Shown: piece after piece, positions 1-8,095 of the stretch
Numbering within the stretch: the first letter of the stretch is position 1
Layout: each line of letters opens with the position of its first letter
NCBI RefSeq assembly: GCF_038024105.1
Contig: NZ_CP150661.1
Span: forward strand, 4,015,564 to 4,079,563
DNA: 64,000 nucleotides
Direction: 5' to 3'
DNA from: Polaribacter butkevichii
Lineage (GTDB): Bacteria > Bacteroidota > Bacteroidia > Flavobacteriales > Flavobacteriaceae
The notes under the pieces: generated by a model
Seen by the model: the letters and a program-made list of their open reading frames with translations, nothing else
The model's database searches: none
What the model was told of the DNA's origin: nothing
Position numbers and translations under genes: made by a program

Positions 1-189
1 AGTTGTTAAGGTTTGTACATTGTGTTTGGCTTCTTTTTCTATAAAGCTATCTAAAACAGTGTTAGAAAATAAAAGGCCTTTTTTATCTTGTAAATAAGGT
101 AAAAAATCTAGGCCTTTTAAGATGTTTTCTACTAATTTACTGTTAGCAGAAAGTTGTGTATTTTCAATTGTAAAATGGATTTGCTCCAT
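1..189 (-). CDS. Partial unidentified protein (N-terminal 63 residues)
   Basis: An open minus-strand frame runs from an ATG at 189-187 to the window edge with no stop. It begins MEQIHFTIENTQLSANSK and looks hydrophilic and cytoplasmic, with no signal peptide. I do not recognise the family from this fragment. It is followed on the same strand, after about 110 bp with a small hairpin, by the DUF2147 gene. Its codon use is like the neighbours. Confidence refers to this being a real gene; the function is unknown. Confidence 0.6.
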   Translation of the reverse strand, partial: MEQIHFTIENTQLSANSKLVENILKGLDFLPYLQDKKGLLFSNTVLDSFIEKEAKHNVQTLTT

Positions 190-205
190 GTTTTTTTAAT
201 TTATT

Positions 206-226
206 TAGCTTTTTTATAGAAAGCTA
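206..226. terminator. Small hairpin between partial gene and DUF2147 gene
   Basis: TAGCTTT (206-212) pairs with AAAGCTA (220-226) around a 7-nt loop, with A/T tracts on both sides. It lies between the stop of the DUF2147 gene (301, minus) and the start of the partial gene (189, minus). It is a weak intrinsic terminator candidate for the DUF2147 transcript. Confidence 0.3.
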
Positions 227-300
227 TTTTTCTAAATAAAATAATATCAATACCACCAAGTACTTTTACTGGGTTTTATATTTATGCGAATTGTAAAGAA

Positions 301-729
301 CTATTCAACTACACGGTACCAGTTTTGGGTACGATAAAAAAAGGCAATATAACCTCTCACGTTTAATTTGTTAGCGTTGTCTTCTTCTAACCAAATTTTA
401 CAGTCGTATTCTTTTCCTTTTTGAGGGTCTAAAATTGTACCTCCTTTATATTCATCACCTTTCTTTTTTAAGCCTTCAATAATGGTCATGCCTAAGATAA
501 GTTTATCTTTTTTAGCTCCTTCACATTTATCACAAACAGCATCTTGTCGGTCTTTGTTAAATACTTTTACAACTTTACCATAAACTTTACCGTTTTCTTC
601 ATAAAGGTTCACGATCGATTTCGTTTCACCAGTTTCATCATCAACTGTTTTCCAATTCCCTAAAATTGATTGTGCATTTACTGTTACTGCAAGCATTAAT
701 ACTACTAAAGTAAAAATTGATTTTTTCAT
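301..729 (-). CDS. Exported DUF2147 family protein
   Basis: 142 residues. The N-terminus MKKSIFTLVVLMLAVTVNAQ is a classic signal peptide ending in the Bacteroidota-style NAQ cleavage site, so the mature protein of about 122 residues is periplasmic or surface-exposed. The mature part opens with SILGNWKTVDDETGE and has a CDKCEG pair near residues 70-75 and a closing IAFFYRTQNWYRV. This order (GxW start, central Cys pair, IGRTQTW-like end) is that of DUF2147, a small beta-rich family of unknown function. It sits alone between the partial gene and the KdsC-like gene, on the same strand. The role is unknown. Confidence 0.85.
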   Translation of the reverse strand: MKKSIFTLVVLMLAVTVNAQSILGNWKTVDDETGETKSIVNLYEENGKVYGKVVKVFNKDRQDAVCDKCEGAKKDKLILGMTIIEGLKKKGDEYKGGTILDPQKGKEYDCKIWLEEDNANKLNVRGYIAFFYRTQNWYRVVE

Positions 730-780
730 TTGTTTAAATTGTATTTATGTTCTGTTATTCAATAATTGTTCCAAAAAAGG

Positions 781-1308
781 TTAATCATATTTTGCACTAA
801 AGTTGTTTTCCCATTTTCCTTGTACTCTTAAAATTTGTTCTATAACATCTCTAACACATCCTTCTCCACCTTTTTTGTAAGAAATATATTTAGAAACTCC
901 TTGTATTTCTGGAGCAGCATCATTTGGGCAACAAGGCATTCCTACCAATTCCATAACAGGGTAATCTGGAATGTCATCTCCCATATACAACACATTTTCT
1001 GGTTGTAAATTGTATTTCTCTACTAACTCGTTGTATTGTTTAATTTTATCGTGAGCACCTAAATAAATATCTTTAATTCCTAAATTAGCTAAACGAGTTC
1101 TTACGCCTTCGTTTTTTCCTCCAGAAATTATACAGACATTTAAGCCTTTATCTACGGCAGTTTTTAATGCATAACCATCTTTAATATTCATGTGTCTTAC
1201 CAATTCTCCGTCAGGCATAATGGTAACCATTCCGTTGGTAAGTACTCCATCTACATCAAAAATTAAGGTGTTTATTTTGGGTAATAATTGCTTGTAACTA
1301 ATTTCCAT
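781..1308 (-). CDS. HAD phosphatase, KdsC-like (3-deoxy-D-manno-octulosonate 8-phosphate phosphatase type)
   Basis: 175 residues, the usual size of the C0-type HAD phosphatases (KdsC about 170-190). HAD motif I is FDVDGVLTNG (D18 nucleophile, D20 acid/base), motif II is in CIISGGKNEG, and motif IV is MGDDIPD near residues 109-115. There is no cap domain, as expected for a tetrameric KdsC-type enzyme that removes phosphate from KDO-8-P during lipopolysaccharide synthesis. In Bacteroidota these genes are commonly beside the DUF2520 gene, as here (59 bp apart, same strand). Related enzymes act on other nine-carbon sugar phosphates, so the substrate is an inference. Confidence 0.85.
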   Translation of the reverse strand: MEISYKQLLPKINTLIFDVDGVLTNGMVTIMPDGELVRHMNIKDGYALKTAVDKGLNVCIISGGKNEGVRTRLANLGIKDIYLGAHDKIKQYNELVEKYNLQPENVLYMGDDIPDYPVMELVGMPCCPNDAAPEIQGVSKYISYKKGGEGCVRDVIEQILRVQGKWENNFSAKYD

Positions 1309-1367
1309 ATTTATATTTTGTAAAACTTCTAGACTATTTTAGAAGTATTTTATTTGTTTAAAAAAAA

Positions 1368-2066
1368 TTAATCAATTGAATTTTGAATTGATTTTGTAAT
1401 AATTTTATATATTTTTTGTTGCTCTTTATTTAACAAATCTAAATGATTTTTAATTGTTTTACTGTCTTTTCTAACTGCAGGTCCGGTTTGTGCTTTTTCT
1501 GGCGATAAAGATGCAATTTTACTAGCAGTTTCATTAATTAAGGGGTGTAAAATTTCGAAAGGAACATGGTGCTCTGTGCAAATATCATTTCCAATTTTAT
1601 AAAAGTGATTGGTAAAGTTATTTACAAATACTGCGGCAACATGCAATGCTTTTCTTTGTTCAGAATTTATTTCGTATCTTTTTTTTCCAATAGACTTTGC
1701 AACTTTATCAAGTAATTTTTGGTCTTTTTTATTGGTAGCTTCTAAACAAAAAGGAATCTCGTTAAAATTAACTTCTTTTCCTTTAGAAAAAGTTTGTAGC
1801 ATGTAAAAAACACCTTTTCTAGTTTGGTTTTTTAATTCGTTAATAGAGCATCCACCGGAGGTGTGTACCACAAATTTGTTGTTTATTTTTGATGAAACTT
1901 CTGCAATAGCATCATCAGAAACGGCAATAATTGTAAGGTCTGCTTTTGGGATGTTTTTTAATTCTCTAGAACTAATTTGCGTAACTGCAATAGCATCAGT
2001 CTTTAAGAAAGCAGTGTGTAAATGTGTAGCAACATTTCCTTTTCCAACAAGTAGTACAGATATCAT
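1368..2066 (-). CDS. Rossmann-fold DUF2520 protein
   Basis: 232 residues. An NAD(P)-binding motif GKGNVATHL lies at residues 8-16, followed by a beta-alpha-beta Rossmann half (VVHTSGG near 67-73) and a helical C-terminal DUF2520 domain with NNFTNHFYKI, resembling the 6-phosphogluconate dehydrogenase/ketopantoate reductase fold. It is probably an oxidoreductase-like cytoplasmic protein of undetermined substrate. It is encoded just upstream of the KdsC-like phosphatase and probably cotranscribed with it. It starts 72 bp from the divergent PLP-enzyme gene, and both starts lie on copies of the same 12-mer. Confidence 0.85.
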   Translation of the reverse strand: MISVLLVGKGNVATHLHTAFLKTDAIAVTQISSRELKNIPKADLTIIAVSDDAIAEVSSKINNKFVVHTSGGCSINELKNQTRKGVFYMLQTFSKGKEVNFNEIPFCLEATNKKDQKLLDKVAKSIGKKRYEINSEQRKALHVAAVFVNNFTNHFYKIGNDICTEHHVPFEILHPLINETASKIASLSPEKAQTGPAVRKDSKTIKNHLDLLNKEQQKIYKIITKSIQNSID

Positions 2067-2138
2067 AAAACGAAGATATTGATTTTTTTAGTGGATTGCA
2101 CAAGGAATTATTAAATTAGCCATCATAAAACGATAGAA

Positions 2139-3296
2139 ATGAAAGAATCAAATAAATTTGGAATAAACACTACTTGTGTACATGTTGGCGAAGTTAAGGA
2201 TGAGCAATTTAAAGGAGCTGTTTCGCCTATTTATACTGCTACTTCTTATGCTTTTGATGGGGTTGATGTAAAACGTTATCCACGTTATTTTAACACACCA
2301 AATCAAGAAATGTTGCACAAAAAGATTGCTGCTTTAGAAAAAACAGAAGATGCTTTAATTTTTGGTTCTGGAATGGCAGCTATATCCGCAGCATTATTTG
2401 CCTTTTTAAAAAAAGGAGATCATGTGGTGATTCAGCAAGTAATTTATGGAGGTACTTATAATTTTATCGTTTCAGAATTTGATAAATTTGGAATAGAATA
2501 TTCTTTTACAGAATCTGATAAAGTAGAAGACTTTAAACCATTGATTAAGGCAAACACCAAAGTTTTATATATAGAGACGCCTTCTAATCCGTTATTAGGT
2601 ATTACAGATATGAAAGCAATTGCTGCTTTGGCAAAAGAAAACGGTATTTTAACAATGATAGATAATACGTTTGCATCACCTATTAATCAAAATCCTATAG
2701 ATTTTGGAATTGATATTATGTTGCATTCTGCTACTAAATATATGGGTGGTCATTCTGATATTTCTGCCGGTGCCATTGCAGCAACCACAGAACATATTGA
2801 GAAAATTTGGAAAACAGCTATCAATTTTGGTGGTAATTTAAGTGATCAAACGGTTTGGTTGTTAGAAAGAAGTTTAAAAACACTGAATTTACGTGTAAAA
2901 GAGCAAACTAAAAATGCACAAAAAATGGCTGAGTTTTTAGAAAATAACGCAGATATTGATAGGGTTTATTATCCAGGATTAAAAAGTCATCCGCAATATG
3001 AATTGGCAAAAAAACAAATGAAAGGTTTTGGAGCAATGATGTCTTTTGAGTTATCAGAAGGAATTGATGCTATGAAATTTCAAAATTATTTACAATTGAT
3101 AAAACCTTCTATGAGTTTAGCTGGTTTAGAAAGTACAACTGTAAGTCCGGTACAAACAACACACGCTTTATTAAGTGAAGAAGAACGTTTGGCAAGAGGA
3201 ATTAAAGATGGTTTAATTCGTTTTTCTGTAGGTATAGAAGAAGCAGAAGATTTAATTAAAGATATTTTACAAGCAATAAAAAAAGCAAAGAGTTAA
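2139..3296 (+). CDS. PLP-dependent trans-sulfuration enzyme (Cys/Met metabolism family)
   Basis: 385 residues, normal for the cystathionine gamma-synthase / gamma-lyase / methionine gamma-lyase fold. The Schiff-base lysine is K200 in SATKYMGGHSD. The cofactor-ring aspartate is D175 in MIDNTFASP, and the phosphate-binding stretch SGMAA is at 77-81. The C-terminal substrate region LAGLESTTVSPVQTTHA is present. The position of the catalytic cysteine of methionine gamma-lyase (YGCT in that enzyme) reads YGGT at 103-106, which argues against a classical methionine gamma-lyase. It is cytosolic and transcribed divergently from the DUF2520 gene. The precise reaction (gamma-synthase, gamma-lyase or homocysteine synthase) is not decided by the sequence. 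Confidence 0.85.
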   Translation: MKESNKFGINTTCVHVGEVKDEQFKGAVSPIYTATSYAFDGVDVKRYPRYFNTPNQEMLHKKIAALEKTEDALIFGSGMAAISAALFAFLKKGDHVVIQQVIYGGTYNFIVSEFDKFGIEYSFTESDKVEDFKPLIKANTKVLYIETPSNPLLGITDMKAIAALAKENGILTMIDNTFASPINQNPIDFGIDIMLHSATKYMGGHSDISAGAIAATTEHIEKIWKTAINFGGNLSDQTVWLLERSLKTLNLRVKEQTKNAQKMAEFLENNADIDRVYYPGLKSHPQYELAKKQMKGFGAMMSFELSEGIDAMKFQNYLQLIKPSMSLAGLESTTVSPVQTTHALLSEEERLARGIKDGLIRFSVGIEEAEDLIKDILQAIKKAKS

Positions 3297-3310
3297 AACT
3301 CTTTGCTTTT
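3281..3310. terminator. Bidirectional terminator between PLP enzyme and pckA
   Basis: AAAAGCAAAGAGTT (3281-3294) and AACTCTTTGCTTTT (3297-3310) form a 14-bp stem around AA, with A/T tails on both sides. The TAA stop of the plus-strand gene (3294-3296) is inside the hairpin. The convergent pckA ends at 3334, so the element can serve both genes. Confidence 0.75.
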
Positions 3311-3333
3311 ATATAGTAAAAATTATAAAAATT

Positions 3334-4944
3334 CTACATGTGATCTAATTGGTGGTGTTCGTCAATTAATGGACCACCTTCAATAATGTGTTCTGATGCT
3401 TCGTTAGCAAATTTTTCGAAGTTTAAGTGGAAGAAATGTGCTAAGTGAATTGCTTTACTAATGTATGCACTTTTGTTTACCCAAGTATTCATTGGGTTTA
3501 ACATTTCTGTAGGAACATTAGGACAATATTTTGGCATAAATAATCCGAAAATAGGGTGTTGTTCAAATTCGATATTATCTAAACTTCCTTTTAAGATTTC
3601 TCCAATCATTGCTCTTGTATATTTTAATTTTATACGAGAACCAGTTCCGTAAGGACCTCCAGACCAACCTGTGTTAATCAACCAAACATTTACACCTGCT
3701 TCAGTCATTTTTGTACTTAACATTTCAGCATATTTTGTTGGGTGTAATGGCATAAAAGGTTCACCAAAACAAGCAGAGAAAGATGGTACAGGCTCTGTAA
3801 TTCCTGCTTCTGTTCCTGCTACTTTTGCAGTATAACCAGAGATAAAGTGGTATGCAGCTTGTCCAGGAGTTAATTTAGAAACTGGAGGCAAAACACCAAA
3901 AGCATCTGCAGTTAAAAAGAAAATGTTTTTAGGGTTGTTTGCGTATGATGGTACTGCAATATTATCGATGTTATAAATTGGGTAACTTACACGTGTGTTT
4001 TGTGTAATAGAACCATCCATGTAATCTACTTCTCCATCTTCTTTAAATACTACATTTTCTAATAAAGCACCTGGCTTAATAGCTCTAAAAATATCTGGTT
4101 CTTTTTCTTCTGATAAGTCGATAACTTTAGCATAACAACCACCTTCAAAATTAAAGATATTGTTTTCTTTAGTCCAACCATGTTCATCATCACCAATTAA
4201 TTTTCTTGAAGGGTCTGCAGATAAAGTTGTTTTTCCTGTTCCAGATAATCCGAAGAAAATTGCTGTATCTCCATCTTCACCAACATTTGCAGAACAGTGC
4301 ATTGGTAAAACATCTTTTTCTACTGGTAAAATTAAATTTAATGCAGAAAATATACCTTTTTTAATTTCTCCTGTATAACCAGAACCACCAATTAAAGCAA
4401 TTTTATCTGTAAAGTTAATGATAGAGAAATTTCCTTGACGGATTCCGTATGCTTTTGGGTCATCACAAATATAACCAGGAGCACATAATACTAACCAGTC
4501 TTCATCAAAGTTAGCTAACTCTTCGTCAGAAGGTCTTAAGAACATATTGTAAACAAAAGAAATAGACCATGGGTATTCTGCTACGGTTCTAATATTTGTT
4601 CTGTAAGTTGGGTCTGCACATACATAACCATCTTTAGCGTATATTTCTTTATTAGATAAATAATCTGTAACGTTCTTTTTTAATTTATCGAAATTTTCTT
4701 GAGAAACAGGTTTGTTGGTTTTTCCCCACCAAACTTTGTCTGCTGTATAATCATCTTTTACTATAAATCTATCTTGAGGAGATCTACCTGTAAATTTACC
4801 AGTGTTTACAGCTAAAGTTCCATTTTTGGTTTCTCTACCCATACCTTTTTCAATAGTAATTTTTTGAAGTTCTTCAGTAGGTAAGTTCCAATTTACTGTT
4901 ACGTTTTTTAATCCGTAAGTTTCCATGTTTCTGTTGGTTGCCAT
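3334..4944 (-). CDS. pckA: Phosphoenolpyruvate carboxykinase (ATP)
   Basis: 536 residues, typical for ATP-type PEPCK (about 530-540). It converts oxaloacetate and ATP to phosphoenolpyruvate, CO2 and ADP, the first step of gluconeogenesis. Visible motifs are TGRSPQDRF (52-60, substrate site), GGSGYTGEIKKG (186-197), the P-loop FGLSGTGKTTLS (231-242), and GDDEHGW just after it (metal and adenine binding). It is a single cytosolic gene with a 385-bp divergent intergenic region in front of it that it shares with bshB1. That region contains inverted repeats and may carry its control. Nothing looks damaged. Confidence 0.97.
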   Translation of the reverse strand: MATNRNMETYGLKNVTVNWNLPTEELQKITIEKGMGRETKNGTLAVNTGKFTGRSPQDRFIVKDDYTADKVWWGKTNKPVSQENFDKLKKNVTDYLSNKEIYAKDGYVCADPTYRTNIRTVAEYPWSISFVYNMFLRPSDEELANFDEDWLVLCAPGYICDDPKAYGIRQGNFSIINFTDKIALIGGSGYTGEIKKGIFSALNLILPVEKDVLPMHCSANVGEDGDTAIFFGLSGTGKTTLSADPSRKLIGDDEHGWTKENNIFNFEGGCYAKVIDLSEEKEPDIFRAIKPGALLENVVFKEDGEVDYMDGSITQNTRVSYPIYNIDNIAVPSYANNPKNIFFLTADAFGVLPPVSKLTPGQAAYHFISGYTAKVAGTEAGITEPVPSFSACFGEPFMPLHPTKYAEMLSTKMTEAGVNVWLINTGWSGGPYGTGSRIKLKYTRAMIGEILKGSLDNIEFEQHPIFGLFMPKYCPNVPTEMLNPMNTWVNKSAYISKAIHLAHFFHLNFEKFANEASEHIIEGGPLIDEHHQLDHM

Positions 4945-5053
4945 AATTTAATTTTATAGTTATTAATTAATGTTTATTACAATTGCCATCTGATTGGCTT
5001 TTATATTATTGTTTTTTGATATTGTAAAATTACTCACATTATAAAGTTTGTTT

Positions 5054-5075
5054 TATGACATATATCATACCGGTA
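5054..5075. promoter_or_regulatory. Candidate operator: TATGA-N6-TCATA followed by TACCGGTA
   Basis: An inverted repeat TATGA-CATATA-TCATA (5054-5069) is followed directly by the perfect 8-bp palindrome TACCGGTA (5068-5075). It lies about 110 bp upstream of pckA in the divergent pckA/bshB1 region. The 5-6-5 geometry is that of CRP/FNR-family sites. Assigning it to any regulator is an inference. Confidence 0.35.
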
Positions 5076-5141
5076 CCATACAGTTAATTTTTATGATAAT
5101 CCTAACAAAAAGAAGTCAATATTATATAAAATTAAATACGA

Positions 5142-5173
5142 AAACGTAATAGAAATAATTTCTTATTACGTTT
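5142..5173. other. Strong hairpin in the pckA/bshB1 divergent region
   Basis: The arms AAACGTAATA(GAAAT) and (ATTTC)TTATTACGTTT pair along nearly the whole element with one bulged base. No gene ends here, because both flanking genes point away. A terminator for an annotated gene is therefore not the explanation. It could cap a small RNA or structure a 5' leader. Confidence 0.4.
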
Positions 5174-5329
5174 CTTTAAAAAATGATTATTTTTGATGAT
5201 TCATTTTCTTGTTTTATTGTAGAATAATTAATAAAATGATGAATTTGTTGTCTATTTTAAGGACATTAGATTGGTTTTTATAATAAAAACTGATAAAACA
5301 TTAATATATCTTAAATAAGTACATTATAT

Positions 5330-6046
5330 ATGAAACTAGATATTTTGGCTTTTGGAGCCCATCCAGATGATGTGGAATTGGGTTGTGGAGCAACAATTGC
5401 AAAGGAAATTTCTTTGGGAAAAAAGGTAGGAATCGTAGATCTTACAAGAGGAGAATTGGGGACTAGAGGATCTGCTGATTTACGAGATATTGAAGCCGCT
5501 AATTCTGCTAAAATTTTAGGGGTTTCTGTGCGTGAAAACCTTCGTTTTTCTGATGGTTTTTTTGTAAACGATAAAGAACATCAATTAGAAGTTATTAAAA
5601 TGATACGAAAGTACCAACCAGAAATTGTGTTGTGTAATGCTGTTGATGATCGTCATATAGATCATCCAAAAGGAAGCCGTTTGGTTTCTGATGCGTGTTT
5701 TTTAAGTGGGTTGTTAAAGATTGAAACAACAATAGAAGGGGAGTTGCAAGAAAAGTGGCGACCAAAGTTGGTATATCATTATATACAATGGAAAAATTTA
5801 GAACCAGATTTTGTAATTGATGTTACCGGTTTTATGGATCTTAAAAAGAAATCTGTATTAGCATACACTTCTCAGTTCTATGATCCAACCAGTAATGAGC
5901 CAGAAACACCTATTACGAGTAAGAATTTTACAGACAGTGTAGATTATAGAGCAAAAGATTTAGGAAGACTGATTGGAGTAGATTTTGCAGAAGGCTTTAT
6001 TTCAGAACGTTACGTTGCTGTTGAAAATTTAAGTAAATTAATTTGA
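5330..6046 (+). CDS. bshB1: Bacillithiol biosynthesis deacetylase BshB1
   Basis: 238 residues of the LmbE/PIG-L zinc deacetylase fold. The zinc and catalytic motif AHPDDVE is at residues 10-16. The continuation LGCGATIAKEISLGKKVG and the TRGELGTRG segment are characteristic of the BshB1 subfamily. The third zinc ligand lies in DRHIDHPKG near residue 110. The enzyme removes the acetyl group from N-acetylglucosaminyl-malate in the synthesis of bacillithiol, the main low-molecular-weight thiol in many Flavobacteria. It is a cytosolic single gene divergent from pckA, with tRNA-His following. Confidence 0.92.
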   Translation: MKLDILAFGAHPDDVELGCGATIAKEISLGKKVGIVDLTRGELGTRGSADLRDIEAANSAKILGVSVRENLRFSDGFFVNDKEHQLEVIKMIRKYQPEIVLCNAVDDRHIDHPKGSRLVSDACFLSGLLKIETTIEGELQEKWRPKLVYHYIQWKNLEPDFVIDVTGFMDLKKKSVLAYTSQFYDPTSNEPETPITSKNFTDSVDYRAKDLGRLIGVDFAEGFISERYVAVENLSKLI

Positions 6047-6077
6047 TATTTTATTTTTTAGAAACAGAAAAAGTTTT

Positions 6078-6085
6078 TATATTTG
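6078..6085 (+). promoter_or_regulatory. -7 box of the tRNA-His promoter
   Basis: TATATTTG matches the Bacteroidota -7 consensus TAnnTTTG exactly and lies 15 bp before the first base of tRNA-His. A clear -33 TTG at the usual distance is not visible. Confidence 0.55.
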
Positions 6086-6100
6086 CAGCCGCAATTATAT

Positions 6101-6175
6101 GGTGGTTGTAGCTCAGTTGGTTAGAGTATCGGTTTGTGGTACCGAGTGTCGCGGGTTCGAGTCCCGTCTTCCACC
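6101..6175 (+). tRNA. tRNA-His (GTG anticodon)
   Basis: A cloverleaf can be drawn by hand: D stem GCTC/GAGT, anticodon stem TCGGT/ACCGA with loop TTGTGGT (anticodon GTG at 6135-6137), and T stem GCGGG/CCCGT with loop TTCGAGT. The extra 5' G at -1 opposite C73 is the tRNA-His identity element. CCA is not encoded. In the acceptor stem, positions 5-6 (TT) face TT at 67-68, giving two U-U oppositions where AA would pair. A terminator follows directly. Confidence 0.95.
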
Positions 6176-6184
6176 CAAAAAAAC

Positions 6185-6214
6185 AAAGCTTCTTAGAAAT
6201 AAGAAGCTTTTTTT
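6185..6214 (+). terminator. Intrinsic terminator of tRNA-His
   Basis: AAAGCTTCTTA (6185-6195), a GAAA tetraloop, and TAAGAAGCTTT (6200-6210) form an 11-bp perfect stem followed by a run of T. It lies 10 bp after the tRNA. Confidence 0.9.
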
Positions 6215-6270
6215 GTACCCAAACTTTTCTTCTGAGTTTAATACAGAATTGTGTTTTAATTTTAGAATAT

Positions 6271-6308
6271 AAAAAAAACCATCTTAAAAATTAATTTTAG
6301 ATGGTTTT
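6271..6308. terminator. Hairpin with A and T tracts in the tRNA-His/LytTR gap
   Basis: AAAACCATCTTAAAA pairs with TTTTAGATGGTTTT (one bulge) around a short AT loop. An A tract lies 5' and a T tract 3', so it could terminate in either direction. It lies about 190 bp beyond the stop of the minus-strand LytTR gene. The rest of 6215-6495 shows no gene. Confidence 0.5.
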
Positions 6309-6495
6309 ATCATTACTTATAAATTCCCCAACTTATAAATGTATATGTCTTTTAAGACACTTCAAAGATATGACTTTAATGACCTTTAATTTTTTAATTT
6401 CGATTAATTGTATTGTTTTGGTCGGTGAGTGGTGTAAAACTATTGTTAAAGTGAGTTAAAGGGAGGCTTCTATTTTTTTAAGTTCTTGCAAGTAG

Positions 6496-7245
6496 TTAAA
6501 AACAATTTAAAACTTCTAAAACCTCGTTTCTTTTTCTAACAGATACAGGTATGTTAGAAGCGTCGGTAAGTACAAGGTATCCACCGTCAGATTTTATAAA
6601 CTCCTTAATATAAGTGGTGTTTACTAAGTGGCTTTGGTGTACTCTTAAAAAACCAACTTCTTTTAACATATCTGCATAGTGTTTCAGTGTTTTAGAAACT
6701 AATATTTTAGATTTATCTTTAAAAAAGAAGGTAGTGTAGTTGTTGTCAGATTTACAGTGAATGATATCTTCAATATTTACTACAATTATTTTTTCTGAAG
6801 TATGTAAAGAAATTTTACTCGGTTTATTATTTGGAGATGTTACTGCTTCTTGTAAAACATTTAGCTGTTGTTTGTCTGGCTGAATTTGATTTTGTGCTTT
6901 TTCTATAGAAATAGCTAAATCTTCGTCGGAATAGGGTTTTAATATATAATCGATTGCGGCAAACTTAAAGGCTTTTATGGCAAAAGCGTCACTTGCGGTT
7001 ACAAAGATGATTTTGGATTTTAGATCAGGAAAAATCTCTAGAATATCAAATCCAGTTCCATCGCCTAGCATAATATCTAAAAATAAGATATCTGGTTGTT
7101 GTTTGCGTAGCAATTTAGCAGCTTCTACAACAGAGGTTGCTTTTCCTATAATTTTAATTTCTGTATGGTTATTAGTAATATCATTTGCCAACATGTCTAA
7201 AGCTACTGGCATGTCATCAACTAAAATAGCGGTTAATTCTTTCAT
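6496..7245 (-). CDS. LytTR-family response regulator
   Basis: About 249 residues when started at the ATG at 7245-7243, which is one base after the stop of the upstream phosphoesterase gene. An in-frame ATG at 7269 would overlap that gene by 23 bp and is less likely. The receiver domain comes first: acidic pair in ILVDDMP, phospho-acceptor near D57 in FLDIMLGDG, and lysine in DYILKPYSDED. A LytTR DNA-binding domain occupies about residues 145-249, with HCKSDNNYTTFFF and RVHQSHLVNTTYI. It is the partner of the LytS-type kinase encoded two genes upstream. LytTR proteins bind pairs of direct repeats about two helical turns apart, and such a repeat occurs at 11355-11387. Confidence 0.92.
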   Translation of the reverse strand: MKELTAILVDDMPVALDMLANDITNNHTEIKIIGKATSVVEAAKLLRKQQPDILFLDIMLGDGTGFDILEIFPDLKSKIIFVTASDAFAIKAFKFAAIDYILKPYSDEDLAISIEKAQNQIQPDKQQLNVLQEAVTSPNNKPSKISLHTSEKIIVVNIEDIIHCKSDNNYTTFFFKDKSKILVSKTLKHYADMLKEVGFLRVHQSHLVNTTYIKEFIKSDGGYLVLTDASNIPVSVRKRNEVLEVLNCF

Positions 7246-7246
7246 A

Positions 7247-8092
7247 TTATACTTCTTCAACGAGTTCAAATAATGTAATTTCTGGTCTCACATTTAATCG
7301 TACTTGGTACAAATTACCAAGTGCTCTATTAATATATAAAGTTCTACCATCATACAAATCAAATTCTCCGGCAGCGTATCTTTTGTTTTTTACAGGAAGA
7401 ATAGGAGGGTTTAAAAACGGAGGTTTTACTTGTCCGCCATGTGTATGTCCAGATAAAATCCAACCTTTATAATTATTCCAAACATTTAAATCGCAAACAT
7501 CAGGGTTGTGGCATAATACTACGTTAGCTTTTTTAGCATCGTATTTGTTCATTATTTTTACGGGGTTAAAATTAGAACTCCAATAATCATCAATACCTAG
7601 TATATTTAGCCCACTAAAACTAACTTCTTGGTTTCTTAAAATGGTAATGTTTTTTTTATCTAAAATGTTAGAAATTCTATCGGCAACATCTGGTTCTAAC
7701 CAATTAACACCGTAATCATGATTGCCTAACACGCCTGCAGTTCCTAACTTACCGTTTACCGCATATTTAAAAACTTTTTCTAATTGATCAAACTGTTCTG
7801 GAGTTTCATAAGAAACAAAATCTCCTGTGTACACAACAAAATCGGGGTTGTAAAGACGTGCTTTTTTAAAAGAATCGATAATGTAATTATAATCAAACTT
7901 ATTCCCCACATGAATGTCACTAATTTGCATTAATGTTTTGCCAATTAGGTTTTTAGGTAGGTTTTTAATAGGCATTTTTACGTTTACAAATTCTAACCAA
8001 AAAGGTTCTACCTGCCAAGAGTAAAGACCTCCAATAGCAGTGGCTCCTATTCCTGTAAGTAAAGTGTTTTTTATAAATTTTCGTCTTTCCAT
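7247..8092 (-). CDS. Membrane-anchored metallophosphoesterase (YkuE/YaeI-like)
   Basis: 281 residues. The N-terminus MERRKFIKNTLLTGIGATAI is Tat-like (RRKFIK) or a signal anchor, so the catalytic domain probably faces the periplasm. The calcineurin-type metal motifs are all present: QISDIHVG, YTGDFVS, GNHDYG, LCHNPD and SGHTHGGQ. The closest known families are YkuE/YaeI-like phosphoesterases, some of which act on lipid A precursors. The substrate here cannot be told. It is the middle gene of a kinase/phosphoesterase/regulator operon: 3 bp after the kinase and 1 bp before the regulator. Confidence 0.9.
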   Translation of the reverse strand: MERRKFIKNTLLTGIGATAIGGLYSWQVEPFWLEFVNVKMPIKNLPKNLIGKTLMQISDIHVGNKFDYNYIIDSFKKARLYNPDFVVYTGDFVSYETPEQFDQLEKVFKYAVNGKLGTAGVLGNHDYGVNWLEPDVADRISNILDKKNITILRNQEVSFSGLNILGIDDYWSSNFNPVKIMNKYDAKKANVVLCHNPDVCDLNVWNNYKGWILSGHTHGGQVKPPFLNPPILPVKNKRYAAGEFDLYDGRTLYINRALGNLYQVRLNVRPEITLFELVEEV

Positions 8093-8095
8093 TTT

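Noticed and set aside
7246..7269. Upstream ATG (7269) as the start of the LytTR regulator
   Set aside because: It would overlap the phosphoesterase gene by 23 bp and add eight residues outside the receiver fold; the ATG at 7245, one base after that gene's stop, fits better.
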